A stretch of 64,000 bases of DNA, taken from positions 61,608 through 125,607 of the forward strand of contig JAUICG010000014.1 of NCBI GenBank assembly GCA_030427485.1, in the 5' to 3' direction. Position numbers and translations under genes: made by a program. This DNA comes from Gammaproteobacteria bacterium. Its GTDB lineage: Bacteria; Pseudomonadota; Gammaproteobacteria; Pseudomonadales; Halieaceae. Below, piece by piece: positions 53,936-61,946 of the stretch (positions are counted from its first letter, which is position 1; the number at the start of each line of letters is the position of its first letter). The notes beneath the pieces were generated by a model. The model did no database searches, had not been told where the DNA came from, and was given only the letters and a program-made list of their open reading frames with translations.

Positions 53936-54006
53936 CTCGCCTTGCGCGTCGCTCGTTGTACAATGGGGCGCCGCAATTCTTCTGTCACCCATGAAAAGTT
54001 AAAGTA

Positions 54007-55896
54007 ATGAGCCAATATACCGCCGAAGACATCGAAGTCCTTACGGGACTCGAGCCGGTGCGCAAACGCCCCGGCATGTACACCGACACCACCCGCCCCA
54101 ATCACCTGGCACAGGAAGTCATCGATAACAGTGTCGACGAGGCCCTCGCCGGCCATGCCAGCGAAATCAGCGTCAGCCTGAACAAGGATGGCTCGGTGAC
54201 GGTGTCTGACAACGGGCGCGGGATGCCGGTTGATATTCACCCCGGGCAGGGCAAGCCCGGCGTGGAAGTCATTCTGAGTACACTGCACGCGGGCGGCAAG
54301 TTTTCCGACAAGAATTACCAGTTCAGCGGCGGCCTGCACGGAGTCGGTGTGTCGGTAGTGAATGCGCTGTCCAGCGCGCTCGAAGTGCTGATCCGCCGCG
54401 ATGGCAATGTCTACAGGATGACGTTTGCCGGCGGAGAAAAGCAAACCGACCTGGAGGTGATCGACAGTTGTGGTAAACGCAATACAGGCACCACGGTGAC
54501 ATTCACCCCCGATGCGAAGTATTTCGATTCCGTGGTGTTCTCCCTCTCGCGCCTGAAACATGTACTGCGCGCCAAGGCGGTGTTGTGTCCGGGGTTGCGG
54601 GTCAGGTTCAAGGATGAAAAAAAGGGTGAAGCGGAGGAGTGGTACTACGAGGCCGGCCTTACGGACTACCTCGCTGATGCGACCATCGACTTCCAGGTGA
54701 TACCGGAGGAACCGTTCGTGGGCAGCTTCAGCGGCAGCAACTCCGGCGTCGACTGGGCGGTGCAGTGGCTGCCCGAGGGCGGCGAGGTCGTCGCGGAATC
54801 CTACGTGAACCTGATTCCCACGATTCAGGGCGGTACGCATGTCAACGGTATGCGCACCGGTCTGTTGGAGGCGATGCGTGAGTTCTGTGAGCTGCGCAGC
54901 CTGTTGCCGCGCGGCATCAAACTGGCGCCGGATGATATCTGGGACCGCTGCTGCTACGTATTGTCGTCCAAGATGGGCGATCCGCAGTTCTCCGGACAGA
55001 CCAAGGAGCGCCTGTCGTCGCGTGAGGCCGCCGCGTTCGTGTCCGGCGTGGTCAAGGACGCCTTCAGCCTGTGGTTGAACCAGCATACGGAAGAGGCCGA
55101 GAGACTGGCCGATATCTGTATCAGTAATGCCCAGGGACGGTTGCGCCTGGCCAAGCAGGTGACGCGTAAAAAAGTGACGGCCGGGCCCGCACTGCCGGGC
55201 AAACTGGCCGACTGTTCCGGCGGCGAAGCCGCCCGCAGTGAATTGTTCCTGGTAGAGGGGGACTCCGCGGGCGGCTCCGCCAAGCAGGCGCGCAACCGCG
55301 AGTTCCAGGCCATACTGCCGCTGCGCGGCAAAATCCTGAATACCTGGGAAGTGGATTCCCAGCAAATCCTCGCCTCACAGGAAGTGCACAATATCTCGGT
55401 GGCGCTGGGTATTGATCCCGCCAGCGATGACCTGTCGGGATTGCGCTACCACAAGGTGTGCATCCTGGCGGATGCCGACTCCGACGGCCTGCATATCGCG
55501 ACGCTGATCTGCGCGTTGTTCGTGCAGCATTTCAGGCCGCTGGTCGCGGCCGGCCATGTCTATGTGGCAATGCCCCCGCTGTACCGTATCGATGTCGGCA
55601 AGGAAGTCTTCTACGCGCTGGATGAAGCGGAGAAACAGGGTGTTCTCGATCGTATTGAAGCCGAGAACAAGAAAGGCAAGGTCAACGTGCAGCGCTTCAA
55701 GGGCCTCGGCGAAATGAATCCGCTGCAACTGCGTGAGACCACGATGGATCCGGATACACGCCGCCTGGTGCGCCTGGTGCTCGACGCGGGTGACGGCACA
55801 AACATGATGCTGGACATGTTGCTGGCGAAAAAGCGCGCCCCGGACCGCAAGGCGTGGCTGGAGAAGAAGGGCGACCTGGCTGAGGTGGCGCTGTAG
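54007..55896 (+). CDS. parE: DNA topoisomerase IV subunit B
   Basis: 629 aa type IIA topoisomerase ATPase subunit. GHKL motifs are DNSVDEALAGHA, DNGRGMPVD and the ATP lid GGLHGVGVSVVNALS. The TOPRIM domain shows LVEGDSAGGSAKQARNR and ADADSDGLHI. The length and the absence of the long GyrB insert point to ParE rather than GyrB. It follows cpdA as in other gammaproteobacteria and is followed after 11 bp by the EVE gene. Confidence 0.95.
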   Translation: MSQYTAEDIEVLTGLEPVRKRPGMYTDTTRPNHLAQEVIDNSVDEALAGHASEISVSLNKDGSVTVSDNGRGMPVDIHPGQGKPGVEVILSTLHAGGKFSDKNYQFSGGLHGVGVSVVNALSSALEVLIRRDGNVYRMTFAGGEKQTDLEVIDSCGKRNTGTTVTFTPDAKYFDSVVFSLSRLKHVLRAKAVLCPGLRVRFKDEKKGEAEEWYYEAGLTDYLADATIDFQVIPEEPFVGSFSGSNSGVDWAVQWLPEGGEVVAESYVNLIPTIQGGTHVNGMRTGLLEAMREFCELRSLLPRGIKLAPDDIWDRCCYVLSSKMGDPQFSGQTKERLSSREAAAFVSGVVKDAFSLWLNQHTEEAERLADICISNAQGRLRLAKQVTRKKVTAGPALPGKLADCSGGEAARSELFLVEGDSAGGSAKQARNREFQAILPLRGKILNTWEVDSQQILASQEVHNISVALGIDPASDDLSGLRYHKVCILADADSDGLHIATLICALFVQHFRPLVAAGHVYVAMPPLYRIDVGKEVFYALDEAEKQGVLDRIEAENKKGKVNVQRFKGLGEMNPLQLRETTMDPDTRRLVRLVLDAGDGTNMMLDMLLAKKRAPDRKAWLEKKGDLAEVAL

Positions 55897-55907
55897 GAGG
55901 ATCCGTA

Positions 55908-56366
55908 TTGAAGTACTGGATTTTCAAGTCCGAACCCGACGAGTTCGGTATCGATCATCTGGCGGCGTCTGCGCGGCAAACAGCCCGCTGGGACGGCATT
56001 CGCAACTACCAGGCGCGCAACAACCTGCGCGACAAGGTCAGTAAAGGCGACCGGGTACTGTTTTACCACTCCAGCTGCAAACAGATCGGCATAGCCGGCA
56101 CAATGGAAGTGGTGACTGCGGCCTATCCGGACCCGGCGCAGTTCGACGGCGAGAGCAGGTACTACGACGCGAAGTCCAGTGAAGGGGAACCGCGCTGGTA
56201 CTGCGTGGATGTGCGGCTGCTGGAGAAATTTCCCGAGGTCATCCCGACCAAAGTATTGAAGGCCCACCCCGCCACTGCGGGCCTGAGCATATTCAAGCAG
56301 GGCCGGCTGTCCATCGCACCGGTCAGCGCACGGGAGTGGAAGGCCGTGCACGACCTCCTCGCATAG
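55908..56366 (+). CDS. EVE domain protein
   Basis: 152 aa from a TTG that has AGGAGG 7 nt upstream; there is no nearer ATG. KYWIFKSEPDEFGIDHL, WDGIRNYQARNNLRD, GDRVLFYHSSCKQIGIAGTM and FPEVIPTKVLKAHPAT cover the whole EVE (PUA-like) fold. EVE proteins bind modified bases in DNA or RNA; the natural ligand in most bacteria is not known. It may be read through from parE. Confidence 0.92.
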   Translation: MKYWIFKSEPDEFGIDHLAASARQTARWDGIRNYQARNNLRDKVSKGDRVLFYHSSCKQIGIAGTMEVVTAAYPDPAQFDGESRYYDAKSSEGEPRWYCVDVRLLEKFPEVIPTKVLKAHPATAGLSIFKQGRLSIAPVSAREWKAVHDLLA

Positions 56367-56381
56367 GAATTCGGAAATCTA

Positions 56382-56402
56382 AATAGGAATCATTTGCATT
56401 TA
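56382..56402 (+). promoter_or_regulatory. Fur box candidate
   Basis: AATAGGAATCATTTGCATTT begins at 56382 and matches 10 of 15 positions of the Fur core TGATAATCATTATCA. It has the AATCATTTGCATTT layout common in gammaproteobacterial iron-regulated promoters. A nested GCATTTAAATGC palindrome continues to 56407. It sits 55 bp before the next start codon. Confidence 0.6.
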
Positions 56403-56456
56403 AATGCGGGTCGCTGTACGCTCTCGAAATCGGCAGGACAATTCGGGGAGACCGCG

Positions 56457-56933
56457 ATGAAGCTACGATTTCTATGCGCCAATCACAGGCAGTGGCTGCA
56501 CAGCCAGCCAGACCAGGCCATGCACTGGTGTGCGAATTCTTTTGAAACGGGCTGGCATTTGAGCCAGGGCGGGAATTTCAGAGAAGCGCTTGCGCAGATG
56601 GGCTGCGCGTTTGAAACGGCCGAGATTTTGCTGACTACCCGCGCCATTGCGCCCGCCAGCGCCCTGCGCTGGTTTCTCAGAACCCTGGACGGATTGTTGC
56701 AGGCGCTGGAACATCTCCAATTGACAGAGACCCGCGTAGAGCTTTACCAGCTAGCGATAGACCGCTTGCGAAAGGAGGCGAATAACAGAAATTCGCCAGA
56801 GTTCGAAGCGACACTGTACCGTGAGATCACACGCCTTAATCGTGCCCGCAGGCACATTGGCGAAGGCATGGGACAGCCCCTCCCCCTGCTGACCCTGTGT
56901 GACGTTTCGAGGGGAAGCGCTGTTCTCCACTGA
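56457..56933 (+). CDS. Unknown helical protein, probably iron-regulated
   Basis: 158 aa, predicted almost all helical, with no signal peptide or membrane segment. The N-terminus MKLRFLCANHRQWLH is followed by helix-turn units reminiscent of tetratricopeptide-like packing (WHLSQGGNFREALAQMGCAF; LRWFLRTLDGLLQALEHL). The C-terminal third is basic. I do not recognise a family. The frame is open to 56394, but ATG 56457 has GGGGAGA upstream and lies after the Fur box. A second small ORF follows at once. Confidence 0.75.
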   Translation: MKLRFLCANHRQWLHSQPDQAMHWCANSFETGWHLSQGGNFREALAQMGCAFETAEILLTTRAIAPASALRWFLRTLDGLLQALEHLQLTETRVELYQLAIDRLRKEANNRNSPEFEATLYREITRLNRARRHIGEGMGQPLPLLTLCDVSRGSAVLH

Positions 56934-57155
56934 GTGCCGGGGTATATCCGGCTGGAGATCCGCAGTGATCGTTTATACAGCCTGATCAATGACAAAACCC
57001 TGGTGATCGAGGACCTGCGCGCTGGACCCAGGTGCAAAAAATTGGATCAGACAACGACTGCTGGACATGTTCCTGTTGCGCTAGTGCACACTGCGCACCT
57101 GCGGGAACGATATGCAACTGAATCGAATTCAGGGTCGGGCGGTGCGAGACGGTAA
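56934..57155 (+). CDS. Possible small protein after the Fur-box gene
   Basis: A GTG directly abutting the previous TGA opens 73 codons. The first 35 residues (YIRLEIRSDRLYSLINDKTL then VIEDLRAG) look like natural protein sequence, but the remainder looks random and Ser/Gly/Arg-rich, so it may be a truncated or spurious ORF. No family recognised. It is annotated because it would be translationally coupled to the Fur-box gene. Confidence 0.35.
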   Translation: MPGYIRLEIRSDRLYSLINDKTLVIEDLRAGPRCKKLDQTTTAGHVPVALVHTAHLRERYATESNSGSGGARR

Positions 57156-57228
57156 GTTTGCGTTACAATCCAGGTGGTTGAAAACTATTACCACGGCGGT
57201 CATTGCTGAAGAATGCGGGAGTAGCACC

Positions 57229-57825
57229 ATGCGCGGATTACGAAGATTCCAACTCACTTTACTCACAGTTTTTCTATTGGCCTGTTGCGGGGGCGTCCAG
57301 GCGGACTGGGAACTCGATGACGCGGCCTCCACGATCAACTTCGTCTCCATCAAGAATAACAGTGTTGCTGAACTGCACAGCTTTCCTTCACTGTTGGGCT
57401 ATATCGGCGCGGCGGGTAATGCGCAGGTCACCATCAATCTGGAAAGCGTGGAGACCCTGATAGACGTGCGCAACGAACGCATGCGCGAAATGTTGTTCGA
57501 GACGGTCGAATTCCCCCTGGCGACGGTCAGTGCAGAGGTGGATCCCGGCGTCCTCGCGATGGCGGCGGAGGGCGGGGTGGTGTCGGTTGAGTTGCCGGTT
57601 ACGCTCTCCCTGCACGGGCAGGAGATCACACTTACCGCGCCCCTGGTAATTGTCGGAGAGGGCGAGAACCGCTTGCGCGTGCTCAGCGCTTCTCCCCTGT
57701 TGATCAACGCGGCGGACTTCGACCTCGTCGCCGGAATAGCGGCCCTGCAGGAGGTCGCGGGGTTACAGGCGATCAGCACTGCCGTGCCTGTGACCCTGCA
57801 ACTGCAGTTTGTAAAGGTGCCGTAA
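57229..57825 (+). CDS. YceI family periplasmic protein
   Basis: 198 aa with a signal peptide (about residues 1-25; FLLACC is lipobox-like). The lipocalin-like YceI fold is indicated by DDAASTINFVSIKNN, VTINLESVETLIDVRNERMRE, FPLATVSAEV and the repeated beta-strands to LQLQFVKV. Relatives bind isoprenoids or respond to stress. The frame is open to 57112, but ATG 57229 has GGGAG upstream. It is convergent with the octaheme cytochrome gene, 4 bp away. Confidence 0.88.
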   Translation: MRGLRRFQLTLLTVFLLACCGGVQADWELDDAASTINFVSIKNNSVAELHSFPSLLGYIGAAGNAQVTINLESVETLIDVRNERMREMLFETVEFPLATVSAEVDPGVLAMAAEGGVVSVELPVTLSLHGQEITLTAPLVIVGEGENRLRVLSASPLLINAADFDLVAGIAALQEVAGLQAISTAVPVTLQLQFVKVP

Positions 57826-57829
57826 CAGG

Positions 57830-60070
57830 CTAGGGGCCGGCGAGGCTCTGGTATAACTGCTGGTAGTTGCGATTGCCAGGAGCGATTTCCGTCAGTTTTT
57901 TCGCATAGCCACGCGCATTCTCGCGCTGGCCAAGTTCCGCACTGTAGTTCGTCAGGGCCAGCAGCACCTCCTCGCTCTGGGGTACGCTGCGCAGCAAGGC
58001 CTGGAGTTGTTCCACGGCTTGTGCCGGCTGTCCGAGGTCATGCAGCGCGATGCCGTAAACGAAACGATGGCGGGTCCCCGCGGTTTCCAGTTCGGCCGCC
58101 TGTTGCAGGTACTGCAGCGCGAGCTCCGCCTGCCCGCTGCGCGTCTCCAGCAGCCCCAGCGCGTGTAGCGTATTGCCGTTTTGCGGATGGACTTCAAGCG
58201 CCTGCAACAACAGTTTGCGCGCCTCGTCATCCCTGCCCTGGCTGCGCAACAGGTCTGCCAGGTTGAGGTAGGCGGGAATAAGCTGCACGTTGAGGTGCAG
58301 GGCTTCCCGGTAGGCGGCTTCGGCCGCCGGTGCATCGCCCCGGGTAACATAGAAAATGCCTAACTGCAGTTGTACGCCGGGCATATCGGCATGCGTCTGC
58401 AGAATGCCGGTATATTCATCGAAAAGCGCGCGCAACTGGGCGGCCTTTTCTGGCGGTAGCTGGTCGAGAGGTACACCGGCCAGTGACGCGGCAACTTCCA
58501 TTCGCACGGCTGTCACCGGGTCATCGATCAGGTGATCCAGCAACTGGATACGCTGTTGCGGCGGCATGAACTCCAGCGCGCGCACGGTGCTGGCGCGCAG
58601 TAGTGGATCGTCGTCGTACAGTATCCGGGTGGCGGTTTGCAATGCGTCGCGTCCCCCCACCGTGCCCAGTGCCTCCATCGCCGTTGCGCGCCAGATGGGC
58701 GCGGTGCTGGAATCGCTCGCTATCTGCGCCAGTTGCGGCACCACACGCGTGTCGCCTGCTTCAATGCGCTGAAAGGCGCGCGCCGGATGGGTGCTGGTAT
58801 CGCGGAACTGTACGCCCCACTGCTTGAGCGCCGCCAGTGCCCACGGTGCATCCCGGTCTTCGTGGCACTGGTTGCAGGCATTGGGTGTGCCCATCACCAT
58901 GCTCAGGTCGGGGCGGGGAACCCGCATACTGTGATCGCGGCGCGGATCGACGAGCATGTACGTGGTCTCAGGCATATGACAATTGGCACACGCGGCGCCG
59001 GTAGAGCCTGCTTCGTGGTGGTGGTGCCGGGCCGTGTCATAACGCGCCGGCACATGGCACTGGGCACACACTGCGTTGCCCGGGGTGCGCAGTTGCAGGC
59101 TGTGTGGTTCATGGCAGTTGCTGCAGACCACGCCGGCCTGGTGCATTTTACTCTGCACGAACGAGCCGTAGACGTAGACTTCATCGAGAATCTGGCCGTC
59201 CGGGTAGTACAGCGGCGATTGCGGCAGTGCGAGGCGGTGGGTATCCAGCAGGTGGGCGCCGTAGTGGTAGTCGCCCAGCGTGCCGCGCCGTGAGTGGCAG
59301 CGGCCACAGCTATCAATTTGCGCATTGGAGTCCAGCGCGGCCGTGCGTTTCGCGATATGAGCGCCTTCCGCCAGGGCCCATTCCCCGCGCTGTGCCAGTG
59401 CGGTCGGAAAGCCGCCGTGTTCCGCGCCATCCAGCCTGTTTTCCCGCGCCAGCGACTCATGCCTGTCCCCGGGGCCGTGGCAGGCCTCGCACCCCACATC
59501 CAGTTCCGCGAACTGTGTATCGAAAGACCGTGAGGTGGCCGAGTAGTTCTTCTTGAGGTCGGTGCTGTGGCACTCGGCACAGCTGGTATTCCAGTTCTGG
59601 TAGGTGCCTGTCCAGTGCAATGGGTCCTTGAAGTCGATCTTCTCGTCCGGATACAGGTGATACCAACGCTGTCCGCCGTCGGCGGCGGGCCGGGAATCCC
59701 AGGCGATGCTCAAAGCCTGCAGGCGTCCGCGCGACAGCGGCAGCAGATATTGTTGCAGTGGGGAAACGCCGAACACGTAGGCGACTTCAAAATCCTGTAG
59801 TGTGCCGTCTTCACCGTCGGTGTTGACCATAAACTTGTCACCCTTGCGAAAAAAGCGCGTGGTGACGCCGTTGTATGTGAAGCTGGCGTTGTCGAAGTCG
59901 CCCAGCACGGTGTTTTCATCGGGCAGTTGCATCGCCAGGTCATGGTGGGAACCGCGCCACAGGTCGTATTCTTCAGCGTGGCAGCCCTGGCAGGATTGCG
60001 AGCCGGTGAATGCATTGACGGCTGAGCTGAACGACAGCACCAGCAAAAGACCAATTAGTGAACGCCGCAC
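57830..60070 (-). CDS. Octaheme cytochrome c with HEAT and TPR repeats
   Basis: 746 aa from GTG 60070, a signal peptide (1-20, AVNA) and eight CxxCH motifs at C27, C164, C194, C255, C316, C335, C361 and C399. A HEAT-like region (about 430-560) and three to four TPRs (about 590-740) follow. Heme part resembles the multiheme NrfB/c554-like group of DUF-class proteins often called tetratricopeptide cytochromes. It should be periplasmic and take part in electron transfer or protein interaction; substrate unknown. It is divergent from a glutamine amidotransferase gene. Confidence 0.85.
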   Translation of the reverse strand: MRRSLIGLLLVLSFSSAVNAFTGSQSCQGCHAEEYDLWRGSHHDLAMQLPDENTVLGDFDNASFTYNGVTTRFFRKGDKFMVNTDGEDGTLQDFEVAYVFGVSPLQQYLLPLSRGRLQALSIAWDSRPAADGGQRWYHLYPDEKIDFKDPLHWTGTYQNWNTSCAECHSTDLKKNYSATSRSFDTQFAELDVGCEACHGPGDRHESLARENRLDGAEHGGFPTALAQRGEWALAEGAHIAKRTAALDSNAQIDSCGRCHSRRGTLGDYHYGAHLLDTHRLALPQSPLYYPDGQILDEVYVYGSFVQSKMHQAGVVCSNCHEPHSLQLRTPGNAVCAQCHVPARYDTARHHHHEAGSTGAACANCHMPETTYMLVDPRRDHSMRVPRPDLSMVMGTPNACNQCHEDRDAPWALAALKQWGVQFRDTSTHPARAFQRIEAGDTRVVPQLAQIASDSSTAPIWRATAMEALGTVGGRDALQTATRILYDDDPLLRASTVRALEFMPPQQRIQLLDHLIDDPVTAVRMEVAASLAGVPLDQLPPEKAAQLRALFDEYTGILQTHADMPGVQLQLGIFYVTRGDAPAAEAAYREALHLNVQLIPAYLNLADLLRSQGRDDEARKLLLQALEVHPQNGNTLHALGLLETRSGQAELALQYLQQAAELETAGTRHRFVYGIALHDLGQPAQAVEQLQALLRSVPQSEEVLLALTNYSAELGQRENARGYAKKLTEIAPGNRNYQQLYQSLAGP

Positions 60071-60216
60071 GTCGCAGTTACCTGTGGTGGATAAAGCGCA
60101 CACATTACCAGTCCGCTCACGGTATGGACAGTCAACAACACCGTACCTATGATGAAGCATTGTAACGTCCCTATGGACAGTTGTTTTCCTATCTAAAGGG
60201 CACAGGCCGACACGCA

Positions 60217-60942
60217 ATGAAGTTAGGTATTTTGAGAACTGACTCGGTACGCCCCGAGTGGGTATCGGACTTCGGGGAATATCCCGATATGTTCATGGCG
60301 CTGCTGCATCAGGCTGATCCCGACCTTGAGTTCGCCGTTTACGATGTGGAACATGAGCAGTACCCGGAAGACATCGACGAGGTGGACGCCTACCTGATTA
60401 CCGGGAGCAGGTGCAGCGTTTACGACGACAAGGCCTGGATCGCCAAACTGATAGCCTTTGTGCGCGAACTGCACCGGCGGCGCAAGAAGCTGATAGGCAT
60501 TTGCTTCGGTCACCAGGTGGTGGCTCAGGCTTTGGGGGGGCGGGTGGAAAAATCACCCAAGGGCTGGGGCGTAGGCCTGCATACCCATCGCTTTCACACC
60601 GCTCCCCAGTGGCACGACCAGCAGGATCTGGCACTGGATATTCTCGTCAGTCACCAGGACCAGGTGCTGGAAGTCGCCGATGATGCCGAGGTACTGGCGG
60701 GCAGTGAATTTTGCGAGAACGCGGTGTGTCAGGTGGGTGACCATATCCTGACGTTCCAGGGGCACCCCGAGTTCGTGCCAGAGTATGCCAATGCAATCAT
60801 GGTGCTGCGGCGCGATCTGCTGGGGGAAGATGTCTACGCCCGCGGTATGGCCTCGTTAAGCGGGAAGCATGAAGGGGTGCGGGTTGCGCGCTGGATCCTT
60901 AACTTCTTGCGCGAACCGGGGACGGAACGTGGAAGCGGCTGA
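60217..60942 (+). CDS. Class I glutamine amidotransferase-like protein
   Basis: 241 aa GATase1 domain. The nucleophile elbow is GICFGHQVVAQALGG with Cys, and the His/Glu pair lies in FQGHPEF. It lacks a synthase domain, so it is a stand-alone amidotransferase like the GMP-synthase-related group. The frame extends to 60181, but ATG 60217 matches the family start (MKLGILRTDSV). It overlaps the next membrane-protein gene by 14 bp. Confidence 0.88.
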   Translation: MKLGILRTDSVRPEWVSDFGEYPDMFMALLHQADPDLEFAVYDVEHEQYPEDIDEVDAYLITGSRCSVYDDKAWIAKLIAFVRELHRRRKKLIGICFGHQVVAQALGGRVEKSPKGWGVGLHTHRFHTAPQWHDQQDLALDILVSHQDQVLEVADDAEVLAGSEFCENAVCQVGDHILTFQGHPEFVPEYANAIMVLRRDLLGEDVYARGMASLSGKHEGVRVARWILNFLREPGTERGSG

Positions 60943-61417
60943 CATTCTGCCAACGGTTGTTGAACTCTCGATAGCAATCGCCGGTTTTTCCGGCGTGGTC
61001 GCGGCGCTTGCACCTGCCCGCCTCGCGCAATGGCCGACACTCGCCCGCCTGCTCTTCGCCGCACTGTTGCTCAGCACGTCCGTCAGTGCGAGTGTGTCCC
61101 TGCTGGCAATGGTGCTGCTCGCTTCTCCGCTTTCCGCTGCCACCAGCTGGATGGTCGTAAGCGGCATACATGCCTTTTTCCTGACGGGTGTGATTGTGTT
61201 CCGGGTTTTTCAGGGCCGCCGCGCGGGTCTGCGAACCAACATGTTTTTTTACGGCGTGATTGTGGTAATGCTGGGCATCACCTTCGCGCAATACGCCAAT
61301 GTGTTTTTCTACCAGTCGGAGTGGATATGTCTTGCTGCGCTGGCGGTGTATGCGATTTCCGGATTTGCATTCTTCATACTCCTGGTGCGCGTGCTTTGGG
61401 ATTCGGCATACCTTTAG
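60929..61417 (+). CDS. Small integral membrane protein
   Basis: 162 aa from GTG 60929 with GGA upstream; four membrane helices (about residues 7-28, 37-63, 71-90 and 100-123 or later) and a last one near the C-terminus. No known motif. The start lies inside the end of the amidotransferase gene, so it is translationally coupled to it. Function unknown. Confidence 0.65.
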   Translation: MEAADILPTVVELSIAIAGFSGVVAALAPARLAQWPTLARLLFAALLLSTSVSASVSLLAMVLLASPLSAATSWMVVSGIHAFFLTGVIVFRVFQGRRAGLRTNMFFYGVIVVMLGITFAQYANVFFYQSEWICLAALAVYAISGFAFFILLVRVLWDSAYL

Positions 61418-61505
61418 CCACCAAGCGCTGACCGGCAAGCGAAATAGCTGCAATTCCGGCAGACCAGGCGGTTTTGATGGTCGCGTTCTCCTTCGTGAGG
61501 ATTGC

Positions 61506-61946
61506 CTACCAGGTACCGGTGTTCGGCATGGACGCCCATGGCTCCTGTGGTGGCAGTGAGTCACCGGCCTGTAGCAACTCGATGGAGATGCCATCCGGGG
61601 AGCGCACGAACGCCATATGCCCGTCGCGTGGCGGCCTGTTGATTACCACACCTTTGTCCCGCAGGCGCTGGCACACCTCGTAGATATTATCGACACTGTA
61701 GGCGAGATGGCCGAAATTGCGCCCGCCGTGGTACTCCTCGGTGTCCCAGTTCCAGGTGATCTCAACCAGCGGACTCTGGTTTTGCTCAGCCCGCTCGACG
61801 TCACCGGGCGCGGCCAGGAATACCAGCGTGAACCGGCCTGCCTCGCTGTCGAAGCGACGGATTTCCACCAGGCCCAGCTTGTCGCAGTAGAAATCCAGTG
61901 TTTCATCCAGGTCGCGTGCGCGGACCATCGTGTGTAGAAATCTCAT
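61506..61946 (-). CDS. VOC/glyoxalase family protein
   Basis: 146 aa, one or two vicinal-oxygen-chelate modules: LHTMVRARDLDETLDFYCDK, LVEIRRFDSEAGRFTLVFLA, GHLAYSVDNIYEVC and FVRSPDGISIELLQ with metal His and Glu. It resembles glyoxalase I, but the same fold is used for other substrates. It overlaps the flavoprotein gene upstream by 4 bp (ATGA), so they form an operon. Confidence 0.88.
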   Translation of the reverse strand: MRFLHTMVRARDLDETLDFYCDKLGLVEIRRFDSEAGRFTLVFLAAPGDVERAEQNQSPLVEITWNWDTEEYHGGRNFGHLAYSVDNIYEVCQRLRDKGVVINRPPRDGHMAFVRSPDGISIELLQAGDSLPPQEPWASMPNTGTW

